Source of the DNA: Limnomonas spitsbergensis
Taxonomy: Eukaryota; Chlorophyta; Chlorophyceae; Chlamydomonadales
NCBI GenBank assembly: GCA_037349105.1
Contig: JAYJMM010000120.1
Span: 2,811,001-2,875,000, forward strand
Reading direction: 5' to 3'
DNA: 64,000 nt
A model generated the notes under the pieces. It did no database searches. It was not told where the DNA came from and saw nothing but the letters and a program-made list of their open reading frames with translations. The position numbers and the translations under genes were made by a program. This document shows, piece by piece, positions 45,001 through 57,000 of this stretch; within the stretch, counting starts at the first letter, position 1; every line of letters starts with the position of its first letter.

Positions 45001-47443
45001 AATATTATCATGCTTATTTGGATTGTTATTTTATTGTTGTCTGCAGCATCGGTTTGTTGCATAACGTATGAAGTATTTGTGTCAAGGGTATGGGTTAAGG
45101 TTTCAGGGTGTAGGGTTAAGGGTTTAGGGTACCGTATGCAACAAAACGACGGCGGCGGCGTACGTTTGTTCACCTGGCTCATGGCCACTGGGTGCCACAG
45201 CTGCCCCCTCCCCCTCCCCCCTCCCCTCCCCCCCCCCCTCACTCTGGCCTTTCTGGGTCGACTTGGTGCACCAGCCAGCTCGTTCCTGACCATCCAGCAG
45301 TTCCATTCACGGGGCCCTTGCACCAATGTAAGGGGGCAAGGTCCATGATGCCTTTCGCGACATGTTGGTCATGACGCAGATCAAGATGGATCAAGACACA
45401 CGGGGAGCTGCATAATAATCCCCTGCCCCCTGCCCCCCCCCCATCTTGCATCCTCCCACGTGTGCCTAGATGGTGGCCATGACGCAGCTGGGAAAGGGTA
45501 CAACCTAGTGAGAAGCTACATGATCATCCTCCCAAGATCATCCCTGCTGAAAATGGGTATACAGCCCAATAAGAAGCTACGCGTCAGCCCCCTTCCATAT
45601 GAGACCCTCCCTCCTTTCTACCCCCATCCCCTCTGCCCGCCGCTCACCTTGCATCCTCCCGTGCGTCTGGTACAACCATGATCTGCGGGCACGGGTTGGT
45701 CCACATGCTCCACCCGCAGAAGGACCATCGCCACAAGTACTCCCCGCGCGCGACGCCCGACCCCTCCTTGACGTACACCACGTTGCTGCCCAGGGCCCTC
45801 TTGTCCTCGCCCGCGAACAGCACCACCATGCTGATGGGCGTCTCAAAGACAGAGTTGATGACTTGCAGGATAGATTCCAGCTGCGTGGGAGGGCAGACGG
45901 AAGCGGTATGTGGGTGAGTACCGGCACAGATGGACTAGGGTTGTTGGTAGTGCGCACTAAACCACTTGGGGGAGCTGTCGGGCCGCCACCACAAAGCCAC
46001 ACGTCTTTACATGTCTTTGCACGGCTGTGCCTGGCTGTGTCTGGCAGTGCCTGGCAGTGCATGGCTTTGAATGGCTGTGCACACTTTCATATAGCAGCAC
46101 ATGGCAATGCATGGATGTGCATGGCTGTGCAATCGATACCCTCAGCACATTCACTATTTGACACGCAAGCAAGGTGCATGCAGCATTACTTATAGCATAT
46201 GGTAGCGCGCCTCAGTTGCATTTTAGCTAAATCATGGCAGTGCTACTTAGCTACCGTTCAGCTACCGTTCAGCTACATCCCCGTGGCCATGGGGGCCTGG
46301 TGTAGAAAGCCCTGCAGTTTGGGCCATTGGCCGTGGGCCGGACAAGGTTGGTTCACCATCTGGCCAGGGGTGGCCACCCAGCGGCCTGCCATAGGAAGTT
46401 AGGTGCATATTGAAATAGACACAGTATTATAGCCAAGGGCTGGAGGAAGAGGTGCGGCAAGCTCTGCTGCTTGGTGCATCGACTGTTGAGCGGTCAAGGA
46501 CGAGTTCCCAACATCCGATCGGCCTAGTTTTGGTCGCCTACCGACCTGCCAAAGGTGGACAGGCGGTCTGATGTGCACACTGACGAAATGCTGGCGTGCC
46601 TGCCATGGTTTGCACCCGGAAGGTTGGCTGTAGGGAGCCATAGCTTTGTAGAAGTGACGAGTGAACATGGCACTGGCACAGTGTCCCAGCCCTGTACAGG
46701 TGGAGGGATCGGGCATTCTAGACTCACCTCTGGGTCTGGACCGGTGGGCATGCCATTCAAACCCAAGGCCTCGAGAGTCTGGACACGCTCGGCCTCACAG
46801 GGTGGGCGTGGACACCCCAGCTCATGCACCTGCGCAAAGAAAGCCACTGTGACGTTCCATGCGAATGCTCGATAGATAAATGAGGTCAAGCTCCATGCCT
46901 GATATGCAGCATGAGGTCCATGCATGTCGTCATGACTCATGATTGACTAGCCACGCAGCAGGGCAGTCCTGAACAGCTGGAAATGCAAGGTAGAGTCGTG
47001 CCAGTAGTTTATTGGTGTGGAGGAATGGATAATACAGAATTGGCTGCTTTGGATGCCAGACGGGAAAGACAGTACGGAATTTTGTACCAGGAAGCAACTG
47101 AATAACGGTACCGAAGCATGTTCGGGCTTTTCTGCATTTTCCTTAATCAAAAGTTGTTTGATCATTTTGGTTCAGGAAAGCGTACACCGGGCTCAATGCC
47201 TAGTTCTATATAATGCCTCGGTTGTAATGCACAGATGCAGGCCAGGAAACGACATGCATTGGTCGGAATGTGCATATTTTTGCCTGCACTGGCCTGGTAA
47301 GCTTGACCCTTAGAGGCAGAATTCAATTTAAATGCAGCTGCCTCCTCTGCTGCTGCCGCTGCGTCTCGCATGACCGCTGCTGCAGCATCTGCGGCAACAT
47401 TCTGGATTTCCAGATCCCCCGCAATGATGTCCTGCTCCGTCAT
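35994..47443 (-). CDS. Gene C: GAF-PAS-TKL protein kinase (12 exons)
   Basis: Exons: first exon from about 47443 (end unclear), 46829-46728, 45880-45648, 44994-44766, 43193-43064, 42795-42606, 41768-41456, 40719-40132, 39182-39060, 37796-37710, 36939-36790, 36242-35994. From 46829 the phases join to 2394 nt (797 residues plus TAG). It carries a GAF (FCGWSMWTN, WLRFYCGAPLIASNG, GTLCFIDTKPRD), a PAS (FANEAWGKLTG), then a kinase: GKGTFGSVYAA, VAVK, FEAS, DIMHGDLSALN, DFGMARD, MPPETLELG. The beta4-beta5 insertion includes about nine Asp-Pro-Ala repeats. The proposed first exon begins MTEQDIIAGD and is Ala-rich, but I see no clean donor in the right phase. An alternative start at 46940 (MSHDDMHG) reads straight into VHELG without an intron. 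It shares a short upstream region with gene D. Confidence 0.9.
36243..36445 (-). repeat. Duplicated start of the last kinase exon, gene C
   Basis: The first half of the terminal exon with its acceptor (plus-strand words GACGTGTACATCTGCAG and GGATATGACATGAGCCATGA) is copied 139 bp upstream in the intron. A deletion near SQPWRG shifts its frame, so the copy could not encode the kinase. Confidence 0.85.
37797..38490 (-). repeat. Acceptor-bearing repeat, ten extra copies of the GDIMHG exon start, gene C
   Basis: ACCATGCATGATGTCCTGTA (minus strand: TACAG|GACATCATGCATGGT) recurs about ten times at roughly 60-75-bp steps beside the true acceptor at 37797. Between copies are TTAGGGTTTTGGGT-like words. 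Confidence 0.92.
39645..39840. mobile_element. hAT-like MITE copy, family 1
   Basis: It holds GCACATGGGGACCCAGACC, AGCAGCAGGGCCTGCTGCAC and GGGCCGTGATATAGC, in the gene C intron 39183-40131. Confidence 0.65.
39985..40131 (-). repeat. 72-bp KGSLQ-donor repeat, gene C (2 copies)
   Basis: CTACAGGCTGCCCTTGCCTG (39981) and CACCTACAGGCTGTCCTTAT (40057) repeat the edge of the exon starting at 40132. This is the same unit and the same intron position as in A and B. Confidence 0.85.
40495..40580 (-). repeat. Coding 9-bp repeat, Asp-Pro-Ala tract in kinase C
   Basis: A GGATCAGCA-like 9-mer repeats about nine times and is read on the minus strand as a DPA tripeptide array inside the beta4-beta5 insertion of the gene C kinase. 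The insert positions in A and B are equally low in complexity but lack this array, so it is likely length-variable and unstructured. Confidence 0.8.
41085..41455. repeat. About 80-110-bp tandem repeat with donor-like ends, gene C
   Basis: CAACAGCCCACCTTCACAGC and AACAGGACCAGCTG recur about four times beside the exon starting at 41456. The copies repeat the CCCAC|CTTCACAGC exon edge. Confidence 0.75.
41840..42150. mobile_element. hAT-like MITE copy, family 1 (interrupted)
   Basis: GCAAGCCGCTGGACAG is duplicated. Then come CACCGGGCCGATGGGGATAA, a TATA-rich insert at about 41980-42040, and AGGCCCCCTCAGCTGTGGGC with TGAATTTTAGCAG. Confidence 0.6.
42349..42500. mobile_element. hAT-like MITE, family 2, with target duplication
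   Basis: This 152-bp element ends in GGCACAGCACTG, inverse to its CGGTACTGTGC start. The flanks CTTGCTAA and CTTGCTTA match at 7 of 8 bases. The copy at 63125-63276 has the same length. Confidence 0.82.
42850..43063 (-). repeat. Extra copies of the PAS exon end, gene C
   Basis: TTTACATGTGAGCTTGCCCC (42985) and TTTACGTGTGAGCCTGCC (42880) repeat the exon edge at 43064 (TTTAC|CTGTGAGCTTGCCCC), each preceded by CCACCGCCATCAC-like words. Confidence 0.75.
43225..43565. repeat. 41-bp tandem repeat and PAS pseudo-exon, gene C
   Basis: About six copies of CAAGCTTGGCAGCGCACACA followed by GCCGCTGCATGGAGCAACGTT lie upstream of the PAS exon. At 43515-43560, GTCAAAGCAGGCCAAGG and TCCATGCGCTC form a worn copy of that exon (43064-43193). 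Confidence 0.85.
43830..43985. repeat. About 11-bp AGTCAAATTTA repeat
   Basis: Roughly 13 imperfect units of AGTCAAATTTA or AGTCAAATTC. Confidence 0.9.
44325..44580. mobile_element. hAT-like MITE copy, family 1 (long)
   Basis: It has GGGCAGCCACCACTGGGCCG, GACCGGCCTTCAGCC, and an end at GAATCACCCTAAAATAAGC. Confidence 0.65.
44588..44765. repeat. CCCACCCA/CCGCC low-complexity repeat
   Basis: CCCACCCACC tracts alternate with CCGCGTTTGCCTCTC-like words. The last copy (CCCACCGCGTTCGCCTC) is the true exon edge at 44766, so the earlier CCACCGCRTTTGCCTC copies are decoy junctions. Confidence 0.85.
46205..46560. mobile_element. Two adjacent hAT-like MITE copies, family 1 (reverse)
   Basis: The first (46220-46400) has GCTACCGTTCAGCTACATCC and CATGGGGGCCTGGTGTAG. 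The second (46440-46560) has GCGGCAAGCTCTGCTGCTTG and ACCTGCCAAAGGTGGAC. Both lie in the gene C intron 45881-46727. Confidence 0.6.
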
Positions 47444-47832
47444 GTCCAGTTCACAGTGTGTTTTCGATTGCACATGAATGGAGTATGCAGGGATTCGGGA
47501 ACGTTCGCGAGTGATACAATTGCACTGATTTACAGTCACACCGTGATTACTTTTGCTACTGCCATGTTCGCACCAGGGTTCGCACAATGTTCACACCCCG
47601 CGCATTTACTTTGACCTGGTTTCCATGCAACAGCCATGGTGCGGTCTTGTTCGAGTGCAGAAAGATTTACCGTGTTGCACGCGTTCCTACACTTAGACTT
47701 TATGCTGTAAATTCATCTGTATGCGTACGAAGCTAGCTAGGGCAGCTTTTTTTTTTGCTTCACATACGACTTCGCAGCCCGGTCGCTATCCCAATCCATC
47801 GGAGTGCCTTTCATAGACTCAAGCGCTAAGAG
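47444..47832. promoter_or_regulatory. Shared divergent upstream region of genes C and D
   Basis: The proposed start codons of C (minus strand, 47443) and D (plus strand, 47833) lie 389 bp apart, back to back. A T-rich run near 47750 and CAAT-like words near 47793 are visible, but no clear TATA box. A bidirectional promoter is inferred from geometry only and depends on both first exons being right. Confidence 0.4.
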
Positions 47833-48059
47833 ATGGAGCGCAAGCCATCCTCAGCAGGTCAAACCTTCGGCTTGGGCTCGGAGGAGGTTCCTCCAGGACC
47901 AGCCCCTGCTGCAGCAGCAGCTGGTGCATTGCAGCTGCGTGACAACAGCACAACCAACAGCCCCAGTCGACCCCTCAGCCAGGCCGGCTCAGCAGCCCCA
48001 CCGCTGGTGACCCCAGGTGGAGGCAGCCGGTCTGGGAGTCCTGCAGGAACACCCGCCAG
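47833..48059 (+). other. Candidate first exon of gene D
   Basis: ATG at 47833 opens 75 codons (MERKPSSAGQTFGLG, then an A/P/S/G-rich disordered stretch) and ends at a GT donor at 48060 in phase 2. The content resembles the low-complexity N-termini of algal proteins and the position is divergent from gene C. It is not proven to splice to the later exons. Confidence 0.55.
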
Positions 48060-51000
48060 GTGAATCAGGGGGGTCAATGAAACTCCCCGGGCATTGACCA
48101 TTTGAGCCTTCTGGCTGTAGCGTACCATGCTGAAGATCTGCCAGATCTTGAGATGCTGGATCTGACAAATCTGCCTGATTGGAGAGGAGCAGGGGCTTAC
48201 GCCCAGACCATCTGCATCCCTACAGATCCTCAGCTGCAGGGCAGGATGCAGGCTTTGGGCTGGCCGGTGAAACCAAGAGCATACCTGACAAGCCTGACAG
48301 GTGCAGTCTGTTGTTTATTAGTAGAGCACACCTTGGTAGCACAATCCGGCTAAACCTGTGCTGTATCATGCCATATCATGCCGTATCGTACAACCTTGGT
48401 AGCATATACCTGGCTAAACCTGTGCTGTATCATGCCATATCGTGCCATATCGTAAAACCTTGGTAGTAAAATCCGGCTAAGCCTGTGCTGTATCATGCCG
48501 GATCATGCTGTATCGTGCTACCATGGGACTGCACACCAGACCACCTCTGGGGAGCTACTGGGCAGCCTCCACTGGGCCCAGCAGCAGCAGCCCCACTCGA
48601 CCAGCTTTCGGCCAGTGATCCAAGTAGCAGGCACTTGGCTTTGCGGGCAGTGGGCCGATTTGAAGCTGAAGTGTAGCTGAAGCCCATGCTTAACTGGCTG
48701 CGTGGCTATCAAGCATTCTTACATGGAAACATTGATGCATGGCTATCAAGCATTCTTACATGGAAACGTTGATGCATGGCTATCAAGCGTGATCAAATAA
48801 GTCATGGCTGTATGGCTACAATGCATGCTTACATGGAGGCATGGTCGCATGGAGGCATGGCTATGAAGCATGCTAAAATCAAGTCATGGCCGCATGACTA
48901 CCAAGCATGCTTGCATGGATGCATCTATGCATGACTATCAGACATGATTAAACAAAGTCATGGCTGCATGACTACCAGGCATGCTGAAATGAAAACGTTG
49001 ATGCATGGCTATCAAGTATAAGTAAAGCAAGTCATGGCAGCATGGCTATCAAGCATGCTTACATAGAAGCATCGATGCATGGCCATCGAGCATGATCAAA
49101 ACAAGTCATGGATGCATGGCTACCAAGCATGCTTACATGGAAACACTGGTGCATGGCTATCAAGCATGTTTAAAGCAATTCATGGCAGCATGGCTATCAA
49201 GCATGATCAAAATAAGTCATGGGTTCATGGCTACCAAGCATGCTTACATAAAGCACCGATGCATGGCTGTCAAGCATGATTAAATCAGGCCATTGATGCA
49301 TGGCTATCAAGCATGCTTGCATGGCTGCATCACTGCCACGCATGCATCCATAGTTCTGCTCCAGTGGAGCATCAGGACTCTGAGTGCATTAGGGGCATGG
49401 CTTAAGTCCTCGTTTAGTCCTCGCAAACGAATGGCTAGCCCTGAGTGCGCTAGGTGCATGGCTAGCCCTGAGTTCAAAAGGCACTTTAATAATGACGTGA
49501 GACGCCCGAATGGCCGCGCATCGTTTGTAGGGTTGAGGTGCTGGGAGCAAACGCCTCGCCCATCGCAAAAGGAGGCCAACCGAGCGTGAGCTTCCAAAGG
49601 ACGACGGAAATCAGGTGAGACCGCGGCACGCACAGTGCTGATCGGATCCATTGAGGAAGGGAGGGGTGCAAACTTGGAATGCGAAGGTGGTGTTTTTCTT
49701 AGAATGCACCAGGGGGAGACGAGGGGCTCTGCTTTTTGACGTCAGAATTCGGAATAAACCACGAGCGGTTTCATTTCGGGATGCAAGGAGGATATGAGGG
49801 GCTTTGGTCGGAATCCCCCCCTACCACCCCAGCCACCTGCAGAACCATCCCAATTTCCAACACAGCTTCCCCCCGGTACTCCAGTAGGGCAGGCACTCCA
49901 CCTCTTCGCTTTCCTGAATAGCAGACACCGCTCACTTCAGATATCAATATATCATACTTGGCTGTCCCCACCCCCTACCCAGCCCCCTCCCCCACCCCAC
50001 TCACACACACCAGCCACCTGCAGAACCTATTCCAACACGGCTTCCCCAAATTCTCCAGTACGGCAGGCCACTCCACCTCTTCGTTTTCCTGGGAAGCAGA
50101 CTAGCAGATACCTCTCACTTCAGATATCATACTTGGCTGCCCCCCCTCCCTCTGCCTGCAGAACATATTCCGACGTGGCCTCCCCCAGCAGGGCAGGCCA
50201 CTCCACCTCTTCGTTCACACGGGTAGCAGACACCTCCCCTGGACGCTCCAGCGCCAGCCCGCGCAAGGAGGACAGGCCTGAAGCCACGCAACACATAGAT
50301 TACACCGTCACAGACTCGTGAGTGCTGCGTTGTACTGCTCTCACCAGTACTTTGTACAGCAGGGGAGTACCGCTGTGACCAGTACTTAAAAATACAGGGA
50401 AGTACCGGTATACGGCTGTTACCGCTGATTGGACAGCATGGGAGTACCGCATGCCATGCGAAGCCCCCCAATGCTGCGGGGACATTTCATTCACTACTAT
50501 TTACAACTCTGCCCGTCAGAAGTATGTTATGAGAGAGCTGTGCATGCCTCGTCATGTGGCTCTTGGTGTGGGTGGCTGGGCTATTTAAGGAGTGCTGTGC
50601 AATTGCGCCGTAATTCAGAAATCGTGTAAGTAGTTACGGTCCTTTACTGGTAAAAGCAGCTGAATTTGCCTTGACAGTACCGTGACTGAAACTCAGCCAC
50701 GAAATTCAGCCACCGTGAGAACCGCTGATCCGCTGCTTGGTGCCTCAAGGCGCCCGCCTTACTGCTGATCCGCTGCTTGATGCCTCAAGGCTCCTGTCTG
50801 ACAGCTGATCCGTTGCTTGCTGCAATGCGTAGGCCCGCTCGACGAACTATGTCATCGCCGTCCGCCCTGTAAGTGTCCTCTGTACCTCTCTGGCAGAGGA
50901 CTTTGCGTTATGAGCTCGTGTAGCATGATCATTCATGTGGCATCGTCCACATTCTGTTAAGTCGATTCATCAGGGGGCATAGGTTTGATCAGGGGGGATA

Positions 51001-54000
51001 AGCTGTCTGGGGTATAAGCAGTCTCGGGAATAGACCGCCTGGGGTCAAAACGTCTAATGGTGATTGGTATTCGTGACACGCTTGGAGGACGTCATGCTGT
51101 CCTGTCTTCACGTGTGGCATGCCCATTTGAGAAAGTGTGAAACCTCGGTATGCCTATGCCGGTACTGTCAGATGCCTGTGATAAAGTGTGCTGACAGACA
51201 TGCACCTGCACCTGACTTGGCCTGCACCTGCATTGGCCTGCACCTGAATTGGCCTGCACCTGCATTGGCCTGCACCTGCATTGGCCTGCACCTGACTTGG
51301 TCTGCACCTGCATTGGCCTGCACCTGAATTGGCCTGCACCTGCATTGGCCTGCACCTGACTTGGTCTGCACCTGCATTGGCCTGCACCTGAATTGGCCTG
51401 CACCTGCATTGGCCTGCACCTGCATTGGCCTGCACCTGCATTGGTCTGCACCTGCATTGGCCTGCACCTGAATTGGCCTGCACCTAACTTGGCCTGCACC
51501 TAACTCGGCCTGCACCTGAATTGGCCTGCTCCTGCATTGGCCTGCACCTGAATTGGCCTGCAACTGAATTTGCCTGCACCTGAATTGGCCTGCAACTGAA
51601 TTGGCCTGCACCTGCACCCGGCACCTGCACCAGGCAGTGCACGTACGCTGCACTGATGGAAATATGGCCCATGCAGGACGGGCGGATGCCCCCCCCTCAA
51701 CTGCTGAATGCCCATGCATCCATGATGCAGCACTCTAATTGGCATGGCCTATGCAGGACGGGCGGGATGCCCCCCCCTCAGCTGCTGAATGCCCATGATG
51801 CAGCACTCTAATTGGCATGGCCTGTGCAGGACGGGCCGGACGCCCCCCCCTCAGCTGCTTGGCACCTCTGAGCTGAACCGCACGACAGTCAACACCATGA
51901 CGTTCACACCGGGGTCGCTGCGGGACAGCATGCTCACCGTGGCCGAGGCGAACACTATGGTCAACAACTTCAAAAATGGGGTGCGCTTTGGCTGGATGGA
52001 GTAGGATGTGATGGGAAGCAGGGCAGGGAAATCAGAGACCTGTTTCTTTTGCTTGGCCTTGGCTGGGTTGATCAGTGTGACCTTGCACTTGAAAATGCGT
52101 GCCCTCACCCTTGAAGCGCTGCCCTGTCACTCTTGTTGTGCATGGTCACATTTGACGCACTGCCCTGACAGTCTAGTTGTACATGGTCACACTTGAATAA
52201 CCGACAGGTCGCTCGTGTTGTGCAAAGCTCATAAATACGCCATGCTGGGTGGCTGTACAAACTTGCTGGCAATTGCCACTGCTCTGCTACTCTTGCTGTA
52301 CATGGGTACACTTAAAGTACTGCCCTTACACGCTTGTTGTACAATGCGCAGATCCGCCACGCTGGGTGGCTGTACAAACTTGTTGGCAAGACCCCTCTGG
52401 ATGTGAACTGGAAGCGGTACTGGGTGAGAGGTCACAGAGGATGACTGTTTGTGGCTAGAGGTTTGTGTACTTGGCTTGCCTTACGTGGACTTGAGGCAAT
52501 AGTGGGTGAGTGGTAACAGAGGATGACTGTTTGTGGCTAGAGGTTTGTGTACTTGGCTTGCCTTACGTGGACTTGAGGCAATAGTGGGTGAGTGGTCACA
52601 GAGGATGACTGTTTGTGGCTCTCAATGTTTCTCCTTGGCTTCGGTTATGTGGACTGGATGCGCTACAGGGTGAGTGGGTGAGAATCTGAGTAGGGGTCAC
52701 AGGAGTTGCCTGCCCATCACGGACATGATATGCTCAAATGCAGCATGTATTGAGTTTTCATTAGGGACATCTCCTAGCCTCATGAAACCTCTCCAGGGAG
52801 GGCAGCATGTCAGGAGAGGTGTAATGAAGCGGTGTTGTTTCTGTCAAAAACACCGTGCCATATCGTTGGGAGGTGTCCGTTTTCGGGGGCCACCACTGGG
52901 GGCAGATTGGGACCCGACCCTGAGTGGCCTGTCGTTTCTGGCCGACCAGCAGGACTTGTTGCACCAGACACACCTGGCTGCATACCAAGATGTGGCTGAA
53001 GTGCGCTATAAGTATCACTGATACTTCCGAGAGACGGGTGGGGTGGGGCCAGGGTGCCTTATCAGATGGGCGCACCCCCCCCCCCCGCACCACCCCCTCC
53101 GAGGCTTTGCGCCTCGGCTTCATGGTAGAACCGAGCTTTTAGAAAATTCCCGCAATGGAACCTTGGTAGAAAGAAGATTAATTACGACAGTGCAGATCCC
53201 CCTCCCTACCCCTGGAGGCCTGGACCCCTCCTGCCGCCTGCCTCATCTGAATCATACTGGTATCTGTTTTCCCATCCTTAAAATTTGAATGCACCGGTAT
53301 CGACATAGTATCCGGTAGGAGCTCATCCCTTGTCCTTATCACTCGTATCGTCCACAAACCATTTCCTTGCTACTGCCAGTTCTTCATCGCCGAGGACCGC
53401 ATGTACTACACGGCAGACCCCTCCATGGCGCGCACCACAGGCAAGACGCGGTACATCAGCCTGGACCGCGTGCCAGTGCGGCCGCTTCCTCACCGCCGGC
53501 ACCACTTTGACCCGTCGACCATGACCACCCCGGACATCGGCATCTCACTTGTCGACACCAGGTGGGAGGATGTGAGGGTTTTGAGTTTGAGTTTTGGATT
53601 TGAAGAGGGCCGGCACCCCTTTCATTCATCCACATTGATCGGACGTCAACATGTCTGTGGTTGGCGCTCATTGGGTGATTGTTAGAGATTGGACTTCAAA
53701 TTCTGGATTTGTTAAGGGCCGGCACCACTTTGACCCGTCCGCCACATCAACCCCGGACACCGGCATACCACTGTATGACATTCATTGGGTGGATGTGAGG
53801 GTTAAGATTTTGATACTTTTTGATCTGGAAAGAGCAGGCACCCTGCCACCATATCGACCCGTCTGCCACAACAATCCCGGACACCGGCACGGCGGCATTT
53901 CACTGGATGACATTCATTGGGTGGATATGGGGGTTGATCTTTTTGATCTGGAAAGAGTAGGCACCATTTTGACCCGTCTGCCACCACCACCTGTGACACC

Positions 54001-57000
54001 AGCGTCTCCTCAATGACCACCCTGTCAGGAGATGTCCTCAGGGTATGGATTTTGAATTTTGAATCTGAAAAAGGCAGGCACTTCTGCCACCTGTCCACCG
54101 CGATGACATCATGCAGCTTCTCCCCCTGTGACTACCCAGTCAGTATATGTCATCTGGGTTTGGTTTTTATCTCGTAGACTACACAGCACAGGTGTATGTC
54201 ATCAGGGTTTGGATTTCCCTCCTCCTAGGATGCCAGCCTTTTGCAGGGTATTAAAACCTGTTCTGCAGCCCACGTCCCGACCCTCTCCTGTATTCCATTT
54301 CCAGGGTCCTGGCCCATTTGGGCATTCGTCTCAAGGACAACACATGCTTTGGCGTGGTTTCAGGGTCGCACACCTACTTCCTGGCAGCCGACACGCCGGA
54401 GGAGGTAGGTGCGGAGGATGCCAGGCCTGCCAACCTTCTTTTTTATGCCTGCAAGGTTGCGTTGAAGGTCAGGGCCAGACATTATCGAAGTAGGGAGGGC
54501 CAACAATCCAACATGAATAAGAGGCTGGAAGCTGAGGAATGGGGCATGCCCCCAGGCTGCTACTGTTCCTATCACTGTTGCTTCTGCCACTTTGCGTTCC
54601 ACCGCCTTTGCACTCTCCGACTGCAGGCGCGGCGGTGGGTGAAGGCCCTCCGCTCCACCTGGTTGCACTGCTACAAGCACACGCTGCGCGGGACCACCAC
54701 CCTGGACCCGGGGGTGGCCGACACCTCGCGGCTGCTTGCGGAGAACCAGCAGCTGACGTCCAGCCTCCGGGACATGGAGGGCAAGGCGGCCGGAGCCGAC
54801 AGCGAGTACTGGAGGTCGGGGAGCAGGGCAGGGCAGGAGAGGGGTGGTTGTGGGTCCCATCAAGGGAGGGCTGACTGACGTCCGGCTCTAGAACATAAAG
54901 GGCAAAAGGCAGTCCTTCCTGACAGCGAGAGCTAGAGGAGAATATTGTTGATCTGTCAGTCCTTTCACCATCTTTCCTCATATCTGGATTTCTGCTCCTT
55001 CTCCATACCTCCTCCTTCACACCTCCTTTTCCACACCTCATCCTCCACACCTTCTTCTCCACACCTCCTCCACACCACCTCCTCCTCCACACCTCCAGGC
55101 ACTGGCTCGAGGAGAAGTCCCGCAACCGCGAACTAGAGGAGCAGATGGTGGATCTGTCTCTCTACGAGGTGGAGGTCAAGACAGGGAAGATGAAGGTGAG
55201 CGATGGGATGACATCCGATATGGGGGTTAGGGCTCAAACATTAACCCTAAAACGTAAGTCCTAGATCCTGCGACTAAACCCTTAGCCCTAGACCCTGCGT
55301 AAGGTAGGGTCAAGACAGGGAAGATGAAGGTGAGCGATGGGATGACATCCGATATGGGGGTTAGGGTGAAGACCTTGGCCCTTTAACTGTACTCCTAGAT
55401 CCTGCGGCTAAACCCTTGGCCCTACACCCTGCGTAAGGTAGGGTCAAGACAGGGAAGATGAAGGTGAGCGATGGGATGACATCCGATATGGGGGATAGGG
55501 CGAAGACCTTAGCTCTTCAACTGTAGTCCTAGATCCTGCGGCTAAACCCTTGGCCCTAGACCCTGCATGAGGAGGGTTCAAGACAGGGAAGATGAAGGTG
55601 AGCGATGGGATGACATCCGATATGGGGGTTAGGGCGAAGACCTTAGCCCTTCAACTGTAGTCCTAGATCCTGCGGCTAAACCCTTGGCCCTAGACCCTGC
55701 ATGAGGAGGGTTCAAGACAGGGAAGATGAAGGTAAGCAATGGGTTGACATCCGATGTGGGACACGGAATGTGTGCCACCAACGCCTGCTCTACGGCTTAG
55801 AATTTGTGCTCTAAGCTATAGGTTTCAGCCTTTTTATAGGGGTGTGCTGTGTGAGCGGACAAATACTGACCGTCTTTCAGGGTGTGGGCCTGAACAAAGC
55901 ATGCCAGGGCTGGGTCCACTCACAATTGATTACATCCCTGAACCCTGCCTCGTTCCTGACCCTAAAGCCTTCTTGACCCCCTAAACCCTAAACCCTACAT
56001 CAACCCTTCCCCGTGATCCTTCCTTTACCCCCCTAAATCCTGTCTCTTCCCTTTCCTTGAACCTCTCTGTACCCCTTAACCCAAACCCTTACCCCCCCCC
56101 CCTAAACTTTCTTGCCCCTCCCCCCTCACCCCCTCCAATCAGGGCTCTTATACCGATGCCCGTGTGTACATCGAGATGTTTGGCCCCTATGACAAGGTCA
56201 CCACCGGGGAGCTGCGCCTGGTCAACGCAGACTCACACCAGCGCTCATTCACGCGGGATGCACTCGACCTCTTTATGGTGTGTGTCTAAAAACTGTCTAT
56301 GGTAGAGTACTTCATATTTGTATCGTAGTGTACTACATTTGTCGATGGTACTGAACTTCATTTCCCCATGATTTGTACCGGACCTCTTCTACTCGAACGA
56401 TGCCCAAATGGGCAAAGTTTATGCGTGGGTGCAAGATACTATCCGTCAGCATGGACAAGTATCCCGGTTCCTTACGATTAGTCTGCAGATAGTTATTGTC
56501 TCCTGATTATAGGCATCGTGCGGCAGAATTGTCCCCCTCCAAAGTGCACTCGCTTTCATATCCCCTCTATCCTCCCCCGCCCGCCCCGCCCGCCCGCCTC
56601 AGCTGACCACAACAGAAGCATCTCCCTCCCAGCTAACCGCTCCATAACTCCCCCTCCCTCCCTCCCTCCCTCCCTCCCTCCCCCCACCTGACCGCCTGAC
56701 CCCCCGGCCACGCTAGCTTACTGCGAAGAACGTGGGCCTGCCCAACCACATCAAAGTGTGGCATGACAACACCGGCCGCCACCCCGCCTGGTTCCTGGAG
56801 TACATCCGCATCCGCAAGCGCGACTCGTTCGACAAGGTGAAGCGAAGTACCGGCAAGCGGGGCGGAGCCACGGTGACGGTGACGGCCACGCCCAAGGTCT
56901 CAGGCGCCAATGGCGGCCCCTGGACGGTTTTCCCTTGTGATCGCTGGTTCAGTACCGAGCTGGACGACTGCCGGATCAGCAGGACGCTGTTTGCAGGACA

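Noticed and set aside
44766..45880. Phytochrome-type GAF in the kinases
   Set aside because: The motifs (FCGW, WLRFYCGAPL, GTLCFIDTKPR) are those of the general sensory GAF family found in bacterial regulators. No chromophore-binding cysteine context or PHY domain is present.
48705..49330. CRISPR-like spaced repeats (also 37797-38490, 43225-43485 and 690-860)
   Set aside because: Repeats are degenerate, intervening segments are not unique spacers, there are no cas genes, and the host DNA is clearly eukaryotic.
51092..51719. Cys/Gln/Ala-rich open frames (CRCRPMQVQ-like)
   Set aside because: Translation of the 16-bp intronic minisatellite of gene D.
55230..55270. Telomere-like CCCTAAA words (also near 22240, 26195, 37860, 45110 and 55985)
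   Set aside because: They are isolated or interrupted and part of longer minisatellite units, not perfect tandem telomere tracts.
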